From positions 1 to 8,490 of the forward strand of contig CAYMWV010000151.1 of the NCBI GenBank assembly GCA_964394395.1: DNA of 8,490 nucleotides, in the 5' to 3' direction. The DNA is from Sediminispirochaeta sp964394395 (GTDB lineage: Bacteria > Spirochaetota > Spirochaetia > DSM-16054 > Sediminispirochaetaceae). The position numbers were made by a program, and so were the translations under genes. This document shows positions 1 through 6,390 of this stretch, in pieces (position 1 is the first letter of the stretch; every line of letters begins with the position of its first letter). The notes under the pieces are model-generated. The model was not told the DNA's origin and searched no databases. It saw nothing but the letters and a program-made list of their open reading frames with translations.

Positions 1-267
1 GGAAGAAAGCAGGGTTCGGTAGCCATTGAATTCTCTATTGTGGATTCCCTGAATGCGAATGGTGATGAAGCGCAACTTTTGGTTGCCGATGATGGTATCG
101 GGTTTCCCGAGGGCTTTGACCCTCAGCTTTCCGATTCGTTTGGTATGGTGGTAATCATGACTCTGGTATCGCAGCTGGGTGGAAGTATCAATTTTCTTAC
201 ATCGGGAATGGATGATATCTACTGCGGCGCTGGTGTTGAAATCACATTCCCGGTGGAAAAAGAGTAA
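1..267 (+). CDS. Sensor histidine kinase, C-terminal ATPase part (5' end outside window)
   Basis: The frame is open from base 1, so this is the 3' end of a longer gene whose start lies upstream. The visible ~88 residues are the end of a GHKL ATPase (HATPase_c) domain: a G1 box DDGIGFPEG, a G2-like SFGMVVIMTLV, then QLGGSI and a closing strand EITFPV. The last part resembles HisKA_2-type kinases, as in the complete kinase at 2039-3853, which has SLGLTLVKTLIDQIGGSV at the same place. It would bind ATP and phosphorylate a His in the missing part. The G2 box is slightly unusual, with FGM where LGL is common. It ends in tandem stops (TAA TAA) 13 bases before the HAD gene, so the two are probably co-transcribed. 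The sensor domain and partner cannot be seen. Confidence 0.85.
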   Translation, partial: GRKQGSVAIEFSIVDSLNANGDEAQLLVADDGIGFPEGFDPQLSDSFGMVVIMTLVSQLGGSINFLTSGMDDIYCGAGVEITFPVEKE

Positions 268-280
268 TAAGGAGAGGTAG

Positions 281-1009
281 ATGGCTCGAGCTGCTTTTTT
301 TGATATAGACGGGACCCTGCATAGAACCAGTCTGCTTATTGAGCATTTTAAAAAGCTGGTGAAATACGAAGTAATTGATCCGAGAAGCTGGCACTACAGC
401 GTAAAATATACCTACAATCAGTGGAGAAAGCGGGAGCGGGATTATGAAGATTACATGCTGGAACTGATTGATATCTATGTTGACGCTCTCCGGGGTCGAA
501 AAAAGGATGATCTGGAGTTTATCAGCCGGCAGGTTATCGATTTAAATGGTGAAATTGTTTACAAGTATACCCGGGATCGGATCGCCTACCATAAAGATGC
601 GGGAGATAAGGTATTCTTCATCTCCGGCAGCCCCCTCTTTCTGGTATCAAAGATGGCGGAAAAGTACGGGGCCGACGATTATCGGGGTGCAGATTATTTG
701 ATAGATGGGGAAGGCCGCTTCACCGGAGAAGTACTTCCCATGTGGGATGCGGTGAGCAAGGAGCGGGAACTGCGCAGTCTGGTAAAGGATTACGACATCA
801 ATACCGAAGAGAGCTGGGCCTACGGCGATACCCGGGGTGATATCACCATGCTTTCCCTGGTAGGTAATCCGGTGGCAATAAATCCCACCCTCGAGCTGGT
901 TCAGTACCTCAAGAGCCATCCGGAGATCGGATCAAGAGCCCGGATCATCCTGGAGCGAAAAGATGTCATTTACCAGCTTGATTCATCGGTCTCTCTAATC
1001 GAAGATTGA
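281..1009 (+). CDS. HAD-IB family phosphatase (SerB-like HAD hydrolase)
   Basis: A 242-residue cytoplasmic hydrolase of the haloacid dehalogenase superfamily, subfamily IB (the group containing phosphoserine phosphatase-like enzymes). Motif I is FFDIDGT with nucleophile D8 and acid/base D10. Motif II is FFISGS with S115. The motif III lysine is probably K160. Motif IV is YGDTRGD with D183 and D187 for Mg2+, followed by the subfamily-typical NPVAINP. The helical cap lies between residues ~15 and ~95. Length is normal for the family. The start is well supported: GGAGAGG at 271-277 is followed by TAG and ATG. It lies 13 bases after the kinase stop, so it is likely in the same transcript. The substrate cannot be told from sequence; many HAD-IB proteins act on phosphomonoesters such as phosphoserine or lipid-linked phosphates, and I do not assign SerB. 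Confidence 0.9.
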   Translation: MARAAFFDIDGTLHRTSLLIEHFKKLVKYEVIDPRSWHYSVKYTYNQWRKRERDYEDYMLELIDIYVDALRGRKKDDLEFISRQVIDLNGEIVYKYTRDRIAYHKDAGDKVFFISGSPLFLVSKMAEKYGADDYRGADYLIDGEGRFTGEVLPMWDAVSKERELRSLVKDYDINTEESWAYGDTRGDITMLSLVGNPVAINPTLELVQYLKSHPEIGSRARIILERKDVIYQLDSSVSLIED

Positions 1010-1040
1010 GCCTCCGCCAACCAAACTCTCTGTTGCCCAG

Positions 1041-1055
1041 GGGCCATCTTGGCCC
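1041..1055. terminator. GC-rich hairpin between convergent genes (possible bidirectional terminator)
   Basis: GGGCCA (1041-1046), loop TCT, TGGCCC (1050-1055): a perfect 6-bp stem. It sits 31 bases after the HAD stop and 12 bases beyond the caspase stop on the other strand, where a shared terminator would be expected. An outer CCGCC (1014-1018) can also pair with GGCGG (1057-1061) around it. There is no T-run on either side, so it is not a classical intrinsic terminator. GCCCAGG occurs twice nearby (1035-1041 and 1052-1058). Confidence 0.35.
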
Positions 1056-1067
1056 AGGCGGCCAGGA

Positions 1068-2042
1068 TCAGTCAGCTTCGAAGAGGACAAAATCTATTGG
1101 GCTTCCGGAGATGTGGGGGAGGTAGGGACCTTCGGCAGGATTGATTGTGCTGGTGTTAAAGATATCTTTATAGCTTAAAACAATATCTCTGGAATGGGTG
1201 TACAGTTCTTGAACTGTGATAAAACCATCACTATTACTATCCCCTTCCGATACTGCATCTAAAAGGCCATAGGTGAAAAGGCCTCCCGTTGATGAAAGCT
1301 CATAGCTGTATTCATCTGAACCGGAAGCAGAGATTACTATGGTATCGGAAGAAACCCCACCTGCATCGGGAGAAGAGAGATAGGAATCTAACACTGTTGA
1401 AAATGATGGAGGATAAAGAGATTTTCCATCCCAATTTTTTGGATAGGCGTCTACAGAAAAGGTCTCGCCTACAAGCCCTCCCGAATGACAGGAGTCAGCA
1501 ATTACTATCTTTTTATTTGAAGGTATGTTTTTCATATAATTGGCAAAAGTTTTTACCCCAACCCCGTTTTGCCAGGTTTGATCCACCAGTATGATATATT
1601 CATCATTGTTATCCTGCCAGCCATGGCCAGAATAGTAGAAAAGAAAGAGGGTATCGGAATTAATACTGTTCATTACGGCGGAACCAGAAGAGAAATCCAC
1701 TTCGAGCTGCGTCGAGTTTGCAGCTTTGATTTCTGACCAGGTGAAACTATCTTCAAGTCCGATTACAGCTGGTATCTCTGTAGGAGAATTACCAGTACCG
1801 TCATCAATTCTCAGGAAAACAGTAAATCCTTTTTTCTTCAGCAACACTGCCATTTTGGCCGCATCATCATTTGTAAAAATCAAATTGGGGCCAGAAGGCC
1901 CATCATCCTCAGGATTTTCATCATCATAAATTGCCGCCCCATACACCAGCGCAACCCGCCGGGGGAAATTAATATCCAGGCTGCACGTTGTCAGAAACAT
2001 AATAAGCATAAGCATAAGTAGAGGGGGGGCTGCCATTTTCAC
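1068..2042 (-). CDS. Caspase-family (peptidase C14-like) lipoprotein with EF-hand loop
   Basis: A 324-residue exported caspase-fold protein. Residues 1-20 are a lipoprotein signal: charged start (K2), hydrophobic run, and LTTC with C20 as the lipidated Cys. The Thr before the Cys is loose by E. coli rules but tolerable in spirochaetes. The p20-like core (~29-245) has the caspase dyad: H140 in LFYYSGHG and C185 in IVIADSCHSGG, each after a hydrophobic strand, plus ISASGSDEYSYE, the usual strand beyond the Cys. Residues 268-279 (DSNSDGFITVQE) fit all key positions of a canonical EF-hand calcium loop. The start is GTG at 2042, with GGAGGAGG at 2049-2056 six bases upstream. The in-frame ATG at 2036 would be farther from the Shine-Dalgarno and would lose K2. 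The GTG overlaps the TGA of the upstream kinase, implying translational coupling. Bacterial homologues include Arg/Lys-specific metacaspase- and orthocaspase-like proteases; the cleavage specificity and target here are unknown. Confidence 0.88.
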   Translation of the reverse strand: MKMAAPPLLMLMLIMFLTTCSLDINFPRRVALVYGAAIYDDENPEDDGPSGPNLIFTNDDAAKMAVLLKKKGFTVFLRIDDGTGNSPTEIPAVIGLEDSFTWSEIKAANSTQLEVDFSSGSAVMNSINSDTLFLFYYSGHGWQDNNDEYIILVDQTWQNGVGVKTFANYMKNIPSNKKIVIADSCHSGGLVGETFSVDAYPKNWDGKSLYPPSFSTVLDSYLSSPDAGGVSSDTIVISASGSDEYSYELSSTGGLFTYGLLDAVSEGDSNSDGFITVQELYTHSRDIVLSYKDIFNTSTINPAEGPYLPHISGSPIDFVLFEAD

Positions 2043-3853
2043 AGCTTGCCTCCTCCAAAGGGATCTTTTTTCTCTCTGGGGGTAGTTAAGGGAAAGTGAA
2101 TGGTGAAGGAAGCTCCATTTGCGTTTTCTATTGCTACACTCCCGCCAATTTGATCGATCAATGTTTTTACCAGGGTCAGACCCAGGGATGTGCTGCTTGT
2201 ATTGATCAAATCCGGATCAATTCCCGGACCTCGGTCTTTTACCGTGAGAACTGCCCTTTTATCTTCACCCCCAGTATAACCCTTTTCGAGGAGAATCTCC
2301 ACGTAACAGTTGCCGTCATCGTTGATTGCATATTTCGCAGCGTTTGTCAGAAGTTCAACAACGATAAGTCCCAGAGGAACCGATATATCGATACTAGCGA
2401 ATATTTGCTCGTCCATTTCGCTGGAGAAGATGCATCTATGAGCAGCGCGCATATTCTGTTCCACCAGAATAGCTAAGTCTTCAAGATATCCGGCGAGCTC
2501 GATCTGCTGTAAGCTATCGCTTCTATAGAGATGCTCATGCACCAGGGCCATACTCTGGATCCGCTGCATGCTTTTGGTTCTCAGTTGGAGAAAGACGGGA
2601 TCATCAGTTTCGCCATGCTGTAGGCTTATCAAACTGCCGATTATTTGAAGGTTGTTTTTAACCCGATGGTGTATCTCCCGAAGCAGCAGCTCCTTCTCTT
2701 TCAGCGACTGGCTCAAATCCCGGTTTAGATCCTGTAACTGCCGGGTCTGTTTATGCACTTCCTTTTTGAGCTTCCGGTTGAAGAGAAAGAGCATCAAGGT
2801 AACAGAGATGATAAGGGCCAGAATGAGGAGGAAGGTAATCAGGATCCGCTTCTGGATGACTGTCAGGCTCTCTTCCCGGTCATAGAGCAGTGCATCCACA
2901 TCTACCATCTTCTCCAGCATCCCGAGCTCATGGTAGGTCGTAATAATATTCTCCCACCGCCTCCTGTTTGAGTGCCCCACCTCTACAATATTTTCAGCCA
3001 TCAGTTTGCCGATCATTTCAGCTTCATATTCAAGATGTTCTTTCGGGCCGCTGAAACCGTAACGCTCAATGATAAGATCGACTATCTCATCTTTATGAGA
3101 GAGGGCGTAATTCCACCCCCGAAGGGTTGCTTCCAGAAAGTTATGCACCAGCTCAGGGGAGGAGAGAAGAAGCTTTTCACTGGTAAAGAGGGTATCTCCA
3201 TAGAAATCGATACCGTAACTCTCCGGTTTCAGGAGCTTGTAATCCACCCCGGAGGCTTCAAGAGAAAAAACTTCTGCTGTCAGGTAGACACTCATTGCAT
3301 CTATCTTCCCATCGATCAGGTCATTAACATCCCAGCTGTGTTCTACTATATCAATCTGATCAAGGGTGATCCCCTCCGATCTTAGCATGGCGATGATGGC
3401 AGTCTCTCCATCAGGGGAGAACATCACCTTTTTTCCTGAGAGAGCGTGGGGATTGCTTATCCCGGATTCACTGCGGATAGTCAGCACCTGGGGGCTGTGC
3501 TGAAAGAATGGAGCAAGAATGATGATTCCTTTTCCCTGGGAGCTCTGAACAATAAGATCAGTAGTGTATACCCCGAATTCCGCCTTACCGGATAGTACCA
3601 TCTCGATAAAATTGGTTTCCGGGCTCCCCTCAAACAGCTCCACATCCATGCCCAATTCCTGGTAATACCCCTGCTCAATGGCGGCATAAAAGCCGGCAAA
3701 CTGAAACTGATGAACCCATTTCAGCTGAACCCGTACCGGCCGCAGTTGACCGGTTTGTCCATTCACGAGGGAGGGAAAGAGCATTAACGAAGCGATTGCA
3801 AAAAGAGAAGAGGCAATCTGCAGGATGCAATTCTTCAGGCTTAATCTGTACAT
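2039..3853 (-). CDS. Sensor histidine kinase with NMT1/THI5-like periplasmic binding domain (HisKA_2 type)
   Basis: A membrane sensor kinase of 604 residues from the ATG at 3853. Residues ~1-32 are a signal sequence ending VNG-QTG. Residues ~38-300 are an NMT1/THI5-like substrate-binding domain, opening VRVQLKWVHQFQFAGFYAA. In ABC importers this fold binds pyrimidine-type thiamine precursors or related small molecules; here it presumably senses a ligand. A transmembrane helix (~337-358) and a coiled coil (~360-390) follow. The HisKA_2 dimerisation box is REIHHRVKNNLQ with H396 the likely phospho-acceptor. The ATPase domain has an N box VVELLTNAAKYA (N504), a G1 box KDRGPGID and a G2 box SLGLTLVKTL. 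A longer frame opens at a GTG (3907) and would overlap the upstream gene. I prefer 3853 because GGAGAGG (3863-3857) sits exactly as in the HAD gene. No response regulator is in the window. Its stop overlaps the caspase start (GTGA). Confidence 0.9.
   Translation of the reverse strand: MYRLSLKNCILQIASSLFAIASLMLFPSLVNGQTGQLRPVRVQLKWVHQFQFAGFYAAIEQGYYQELGMDVELFEGSPETNFIEMVLSGKAEFGVYTTDLIVQSSQGKGIIILAPFFQHSPQVLTIRSESGISNPHALSGKKVMFSPDGETAIIAMLRSEGITLDQIDIVEHSWDVNDLIDGKIDAMSVYLTAEVFSLEASGVDYKLLKPESYGIDFYGDTLFTSEKLLLSSPELVHNFLEATLRGWNYALSHKDEIVDLIIERYGFSGPKEHLEYEAEMIGKLMAENIVEVGHSNRRRWENIITTYHELGMLEKMVDVDALLYDREESLTVIQKRILITFLLILALIISVTLMLFLFNRKLKKEVHKQTRQLQDLNRDLSQSLKEKELLLREIHHRVKNNLQIIGSLISLQHGETDDPVFLQLRTKSMQRIQSMALVHEHLYRSDSLQQIELAGYLEDLAILVEQNMRAAHRCIFSSEMDEQIFASIDISVPLGLIVVELLTNAAKYAINDDGNCYVEILLEKGYTGGEDKRAVLTVKDRGPGIDPDLINTSSTSLGLTLVKTLIDQIGGSVAIENANGASFTIHFPLTTPREKKDPFGGGKL
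2049..2056 (-). promoter_or_regulatory. Strong Shine-Dalgarno for the caspase gene, inside the kinase 3' end
   Basis: On the minus strand this reads GGAGGAGG, followed by 6 bases and the GTG start at 2042. It lies within the last codons of the kinase gene (Gly-Gly-Gly-Lys-Leu). It decides the GTG start over the ATG two codons later and shows that the caspase gene can be translated by ribosomes finishing the kinase. Confidence 0.75.
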
Positions 3854-3856
3854 GTA

Positions 3857-3863
3857 CCTCTCC
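3857..3863 (-). promoter_or_regulatory. Shine-Dalgarno that fixes the kinase start at 3853
   Basis: GGAGAGG on the minus strand, followed by TAC and ATG. The HAD gene has the same arrangement (GGAGAGG-TAG-ATG, 271-283). Upstream in-frame starts at 3865 (ATG), 3868 (GTG) and 3907 (GTG) have no comparable purine tract, and the 3907 start would run into the preceding gene. Confidence 0.65.
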
Positions 3864-3866
3864 ATC

Positions 3867-3894
3867 ACAGGATAACCTGTTTCAGCTAAAACAG
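3867..3894 (-). promoter_or_regulatory. Two overlapping inverted repeats between barrel gene and kinase
   Basis: ACAGG-ATAA-CCTGT (3867-3880) is a perfect 5-bp inverted repeat. CTGTTTCAGCTAAAACAG (3877-3894) is an 18-base palindrome with one mismatched pair, which becomes a G-U wobble in the minus-strand RNA. The two share 3877-3880, so they cannot both form fully. The second contains the TAG stop (3886-3888) of the barrel gene. They could be an operator or mRNA structures tuning kinase translation; chance is possible in 28 bases. Confidence 0.3.
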
Positions 3895-4521
3895 AAAGAT
3901 GTTCCACCGCAAAGAGAGCCCCAATCCAAAATCGATCTCCATATCCCTTCTGAAGAAGATATCAAGAGGAAGGCCCAGATCAAGCCGGTCCCTGTTGTTG
4001 TTAAGGAGAGAAAGGCCGGCAAAGGGCATAAAAGAGATGTCGGGATAGAAAAAATAGATGGGAGTATCCGGGTACCTTGAGTAATTTGCCCCCATGGAGA
4101 TATCAAAACCGGGGCTTATGGGTTTAAACCGAAGCAGGGTAATCCTGGGGAATATGGTACTGGCACCGATATGTATGCGAAAGCTGGTAAACCCCCGGTA
4201 GATAAGAAGATCATCTCCCGGACTTGTTGCTGCGGAACTGAGCAGCAGCAAGCCAAAGTGGGGTGCCACAGAGAATCCTGAAAGGATACTTCTTCTCCCA
4301 AATCCGAGATCGAAGGATGCTGCGAGTCGTCCACTCCCTTTAAGGGAATAGGGCTCCATTTTCATCAATCCGATTGACCCCTTCACTTGACCTGAAAGAA
4401 TAAGAGAAAACGGATCGGATCCTCCAGGGGAGGAGCCGGGGACGGAAGACCGTTCAGCGGTAGAAAGGGTGGGTGATATGACAAAAAGCAGCAAACATGC
4501 TATAGTTTTTACGAAGTTCAT
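3886..4521 (-). CDS. Small exported beta-barrel-like (outer-membrane) protein, hypothetical
   Basis: I do not recognise a named family. The 211-residue product has a clear signal peptide (residues 1-22, MNFVKTIACLLLFVISPTLSTA, cleavage before E23). The mature part is built of short alternating strands rich in Gly, Phe, Ser and Arg (for example LILSGQVKGSIGLMKM, FRIHIGASTIF, FDISMGANYSRY, IDFGLGLSLRWNIFLF). The protein ends in a C-terminal Phe after an aromatic strand, as outer-membrane barrels do. About 8-10 strands would fit. The start at 4521 is forced because an in-frame TAA stands two codons upstream (4527-4525); there is no good Shine-Dalgarno. It is first in the minus-strand unit, followed 32 bases later by the sensor kinase. 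It could be a small porin or surface protein, or a partner of the sensor. The barrel reading is inference from composition and ending. Confidence 0.7.
   Translation of the reverse strand: MNFVKTIACLLLFVISPTLSTAERSSVPGSSPGGSDPFSLILSGQVKGSIGLMKMEPYSLKGSGRLAASFDLGFGRRSILSGFSVAPHFGLLLLSSAATSPGDDLLIYRGFTSFRIHIGASTIFPRITLLRFKPISPGFDISMGANYSRYPDTPIYFFYPDISFMPFAGLSLLNNNRDRLDLGLPLDIFFRRDMEIDFGLGLSLRWNIFLF
4478..4506 (+). promoter_or_regulatory. Candidate sigma-70-type promoter for the SH3/DUF445 pair
   Basis: ATGACA (4478-4483), 17 bases, then TATAGT (4501-4506). Each hexamer is one base from consensus and the spacing is optimal. Transcription would begin near 4513, 19 bases before the first possible start (4532) and 46 before the second (4559). 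It lies inside the signal-peptide codons of the divergent barrel gene, which is forced by the 10-base gap between the two starts. Confidence 0.5.
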
Positions 4522-4531
4522 TGTTTAGAGA

Positions 4532-4945
4532 ATGCTAGGAAAAACGAGTAATATCAAGATGCGATATAGATTATTTATTCCCGCAGCGTTTCTTATGCTG
4601 CTGATAAGCTTTTCTGCCTGCAAGAGCAGGGAAGAAGCGCCCTTTTCCATTGATCTTCCGCCAAACTCCGTTCTCGCTGATAGATCCAGGTACGCCCTGA
4701 TTGTCTCAAGCCATCTCAGGCTTAGAGAGACGCCGGATGTCAGTGGACGGGTCAAGGAGACTCTCTGGAAGGCAGCGGTGATGGAGGTTATTGCGAAAGC
4801 TTCTCCACGAGTAATTGTGGAGAACCAGGAAGGGGAGTGGTACAAGGTCTCCTATGATGGTCTTCAAGGTTACGTATTCGGTGCCTACCTCAAATTTTTT
4901 AATTCCCGCAAGGCGGCCGAAGATGCGGCCTTGGAGCTCCAATGA
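4532..4945 (+). CDS. SH3-domain (SH3b) lipoprotein
   Basis: A small envelope protein of 137 residues, or 128 if the ATG at 4559 is used. The signal region reads MRYRLFIPAAFLMLLISFSAC from the second start; FSAC with Cys 21 (Cys 30 from the first start) is a plausible loose lipobox. The rest is one bacterial SH3-like domain: LIVSSHLRLRETPDVSGRVKETLWKAA contains the typical LRLRETPD..S turn, and EWYKVSYDGLQGYVFGAYLKF is the typical WYKV...G..GYV.g.yL close. SH3b domains usually bind peptidoglycan or peptides, so it probably sits on the membrane facing the cell wall. Neither start has a good Shine-Dalgarno; the shorter form has the more standard signal peptide, and I list the longer frame. The stop overlaps the next start (ATGA), so it is translationally coupled to the DUF445 gene. 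Confidence 0.85.
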   Translation: MLGKTSNIKMRYRLFIPAAFLMLLISFSACKSREEAPFSIDLPPNSVLADRSRYALIVSSHLRLRETPDVSGRVKETLWKAAVMEVIAKASPRVIVENQEGEWYKVSYDGLQGYVFGAYLKFFNSRKAAEDAALELQ

Positions 4946-6345
4946 GCCTTCCAGAGATTGGCCCCTTTTTCGCAAAGATAAGCCCCTTTCTACTCCCCCC
5001 ATTCATTGGGGCGATTATCGGTTACGTAACAAACCGGATTGCCATAAGCATGCTTTTTCGACCCTACCGGGAAAAACGTCTATTTGGTATCCGCATTCCT
5101 TTCACTCCGGGGATAATTCCGAGGCAGCGATTTAAGCTCTCTGCAAGCATCGGGACCATGGTGAGCAGGCATTTGCTCACAAAAGAGGCGGTAGAGAAGC
5201 AGTTACGAGCCCCGGAGTTTCATGAACGAATTTTCACATATGTTGATAAAGGTATCGAATCCTTCCTTTCCACTCCCGTAGAACAGCAGCTTAAGGCTCT
5301 GAAACTGCTGAACATCAGGGGAAAAGATGAAGAACAAAAAGCCCAGCCCCTTGTGGCTCCCTTTTTCCAAGGCGTGAGCAGGGCTTTTCTCGACTATTAC
5401 TGGAACAGGCCGTTTCATGAGCTCTTTCCCGAAGGATTCCTTACCAACTCCCTTCTTTCCCTGGCTGAACGCATCTCCAGAGAGGATAAGAAGCTGGGAG
5501 AGATCCTGACCCATAAAGGTATAGATCATCTGGCCACTATTCTGGAGAGCCGGTATAAAGACATTGTCAAGGGAATCGATGGCTTTCTCCAGAAACCGTT
5601 AATAAAGAAGCAGCTGGAACTAAGGGGGCGCCTCTTTCTTGATGATGTTCTTTCCCGATTAAACAGCATGCAGCGATTTATGCTGATGGCAGGGCAATAT
5701 GATAGAGCCTTGGTAGAAAAGATGCCTTCCATCGTAGAAGATGCCCGAATACAGCTCTACCGAGGGCTTCAGGATGAGGCAATCCGGAAAAAGGTGGTCC
5801 AATGGTTCAAAGTGGTACTCCACAGAGTGAGAAAAGAGCGGGTTTCTGCCCTCTTTCAGAAGGTGAGCGGTGGAGGAATTGCTCCTGAGGGCGGTTTTAC
5901 CAACTTTTTACAAGAGCTTGGCAGCAGTTTTGCGGGGATTCCTCTCTCCCGTATCGCATCCTGGTTTGGTTTTAAAGATCCCCAGGATGCCTCTACCACG
6001 CTAAGTCAACTGCTCTTTGAAAGAGGGAAAAGGAGTAGGAAGGGTGGAGTCATTTCCAGCCTTCTAACTACTGCGCCAAAGGAGCTTATTATTCTCACTG
6101 AGGAGAGCAGGAGAGAGCTAACTGGGGGAATAACAGATGCTGTCCTCCTGCTTCTTGATAAGAATATCGATCCCATCCTGGAGAATGTGGATGTACACAC
6201 CCTTGTAGTTAACCGGATTGATGAACTGGAGGTGGAGCGGGTAGAAGAGCTGCTCCTGGTGGTTATAAAGACCCATCTGAAATATATCAACCTCTTTGGC
6301 GCCCTCCTGGGCGCTATGATCGGAGCTTTGCAGATATTTCTCTAG
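4942..6345 (+). CDS. DUF445 family membrane protein (YheB/YjiN-like)
   Basis: A 467-residue membrane protein of the DUF445 family (Pfam PF04286), whose function is not established. Hallmarks are an N-terminal membrane segment (~15-37) ending GAIIGYVTNRIAISMLFRP, the PFTPGIIPRQR motif (53-63), SIGTMVSRHLLT (~69-80), a long charged helical middle (~80-445), and a C-terminal membrane segment LFGALLGAMIGALQIFL (~451-467). Both ends are thus in the membrane with a large soluble helical body between. In Bacillus the relative YheB has been tied to spore/envelope context, but no role can be transferred here. The start ATG overlaps the SH3 lipoprotein stop, and GGAG at 4933-4936 is 5 bases upstream. 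The pairing suggests a cell-envelope role. Confidence 0.9.
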   Translation: MSLPEIGPFFAKISPFLLPPFIGAIIGYVTNRIAISMLFRPYREKRLFGIRIPFTPGIIPRQRFKLSASIGTMVSRHLLTKEAVEKQLRAPEFHERIFTYVDKGIESFLSTPVEQQLKALKLLNIRGKDEEQKAQPLVAPFFQGVSRAFLDYYWNRPFHELFPEGFLTNSLLSLAERISREDKKLGEILTHKGIDHLATILESRYKDIVKGIDGFLQKPLIKKQLELRGRLFLDDVLSRLNSMQRFMLMAGQYDRALVEKMPSIVEDARIQLYRGLQDEAIRKKVVQWFKVVLHRVRKERVSALFQKVSGGGIAPEGGFTNFLQELGSSFAGIPLSRIASWFGFKDPQDASTTLSQLLFERGKRSRKGGVISSLLTTAPKELIILTEESRRELTGGITDAVLLLLDKNIDPILENVDVHTLVVNRIDELEVERVEELLLVVIKTHLKYINLFGALLGAMIGALQIFL

Positions 6346-6381
6346 AGGTTTTATCTTTCTTTCATCTCTCCTTTGTGCTAC

Positions 6382-6387
6382 TATAAC
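6382..6387 (+). promoter_or_regulatory. Candidate -10 element directly before the cyclase start
   Basis: TATAAC lies 3 bases upstream of the cyclase ATG (6391). The -35 region at optimal spacing (6359-6364, CTTTCA) matches poorly. If real, transcription would begin at or just after the ATG, giving little or no leader; this fits the absence of a Shine-Dalgarno in the pyrimidine-rich stretch 6348-6380. Low confidence. Confidence 0.25.
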
Positions 6388-6390
6388 GGT

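Noticed and set aside
1010..1067. Relationship between this gap and 8464-8482 (both hold TCCGCCA followed by AAACT)
   Set aside because: The match is short with different spacers, and both regions are GC-rich hairpin sequence; not enough to call a repeat family from one window.
2096..3385. Several plus-strand open frames across the kinase gene
   Set aside because: They mirror the kinase codons; products are Cys/Arg/Ser-rich without domains, while the minus-strand protein has a complete kinase and sensor architecture.
3907..4106. Separate small minus-strand gene overlapping the barrel gene end
   Set aside because: It lies in another frame of the barrel gene, has no ribosome site, and the barrel protein has a signal peptide and a normal C-terminal Phe.
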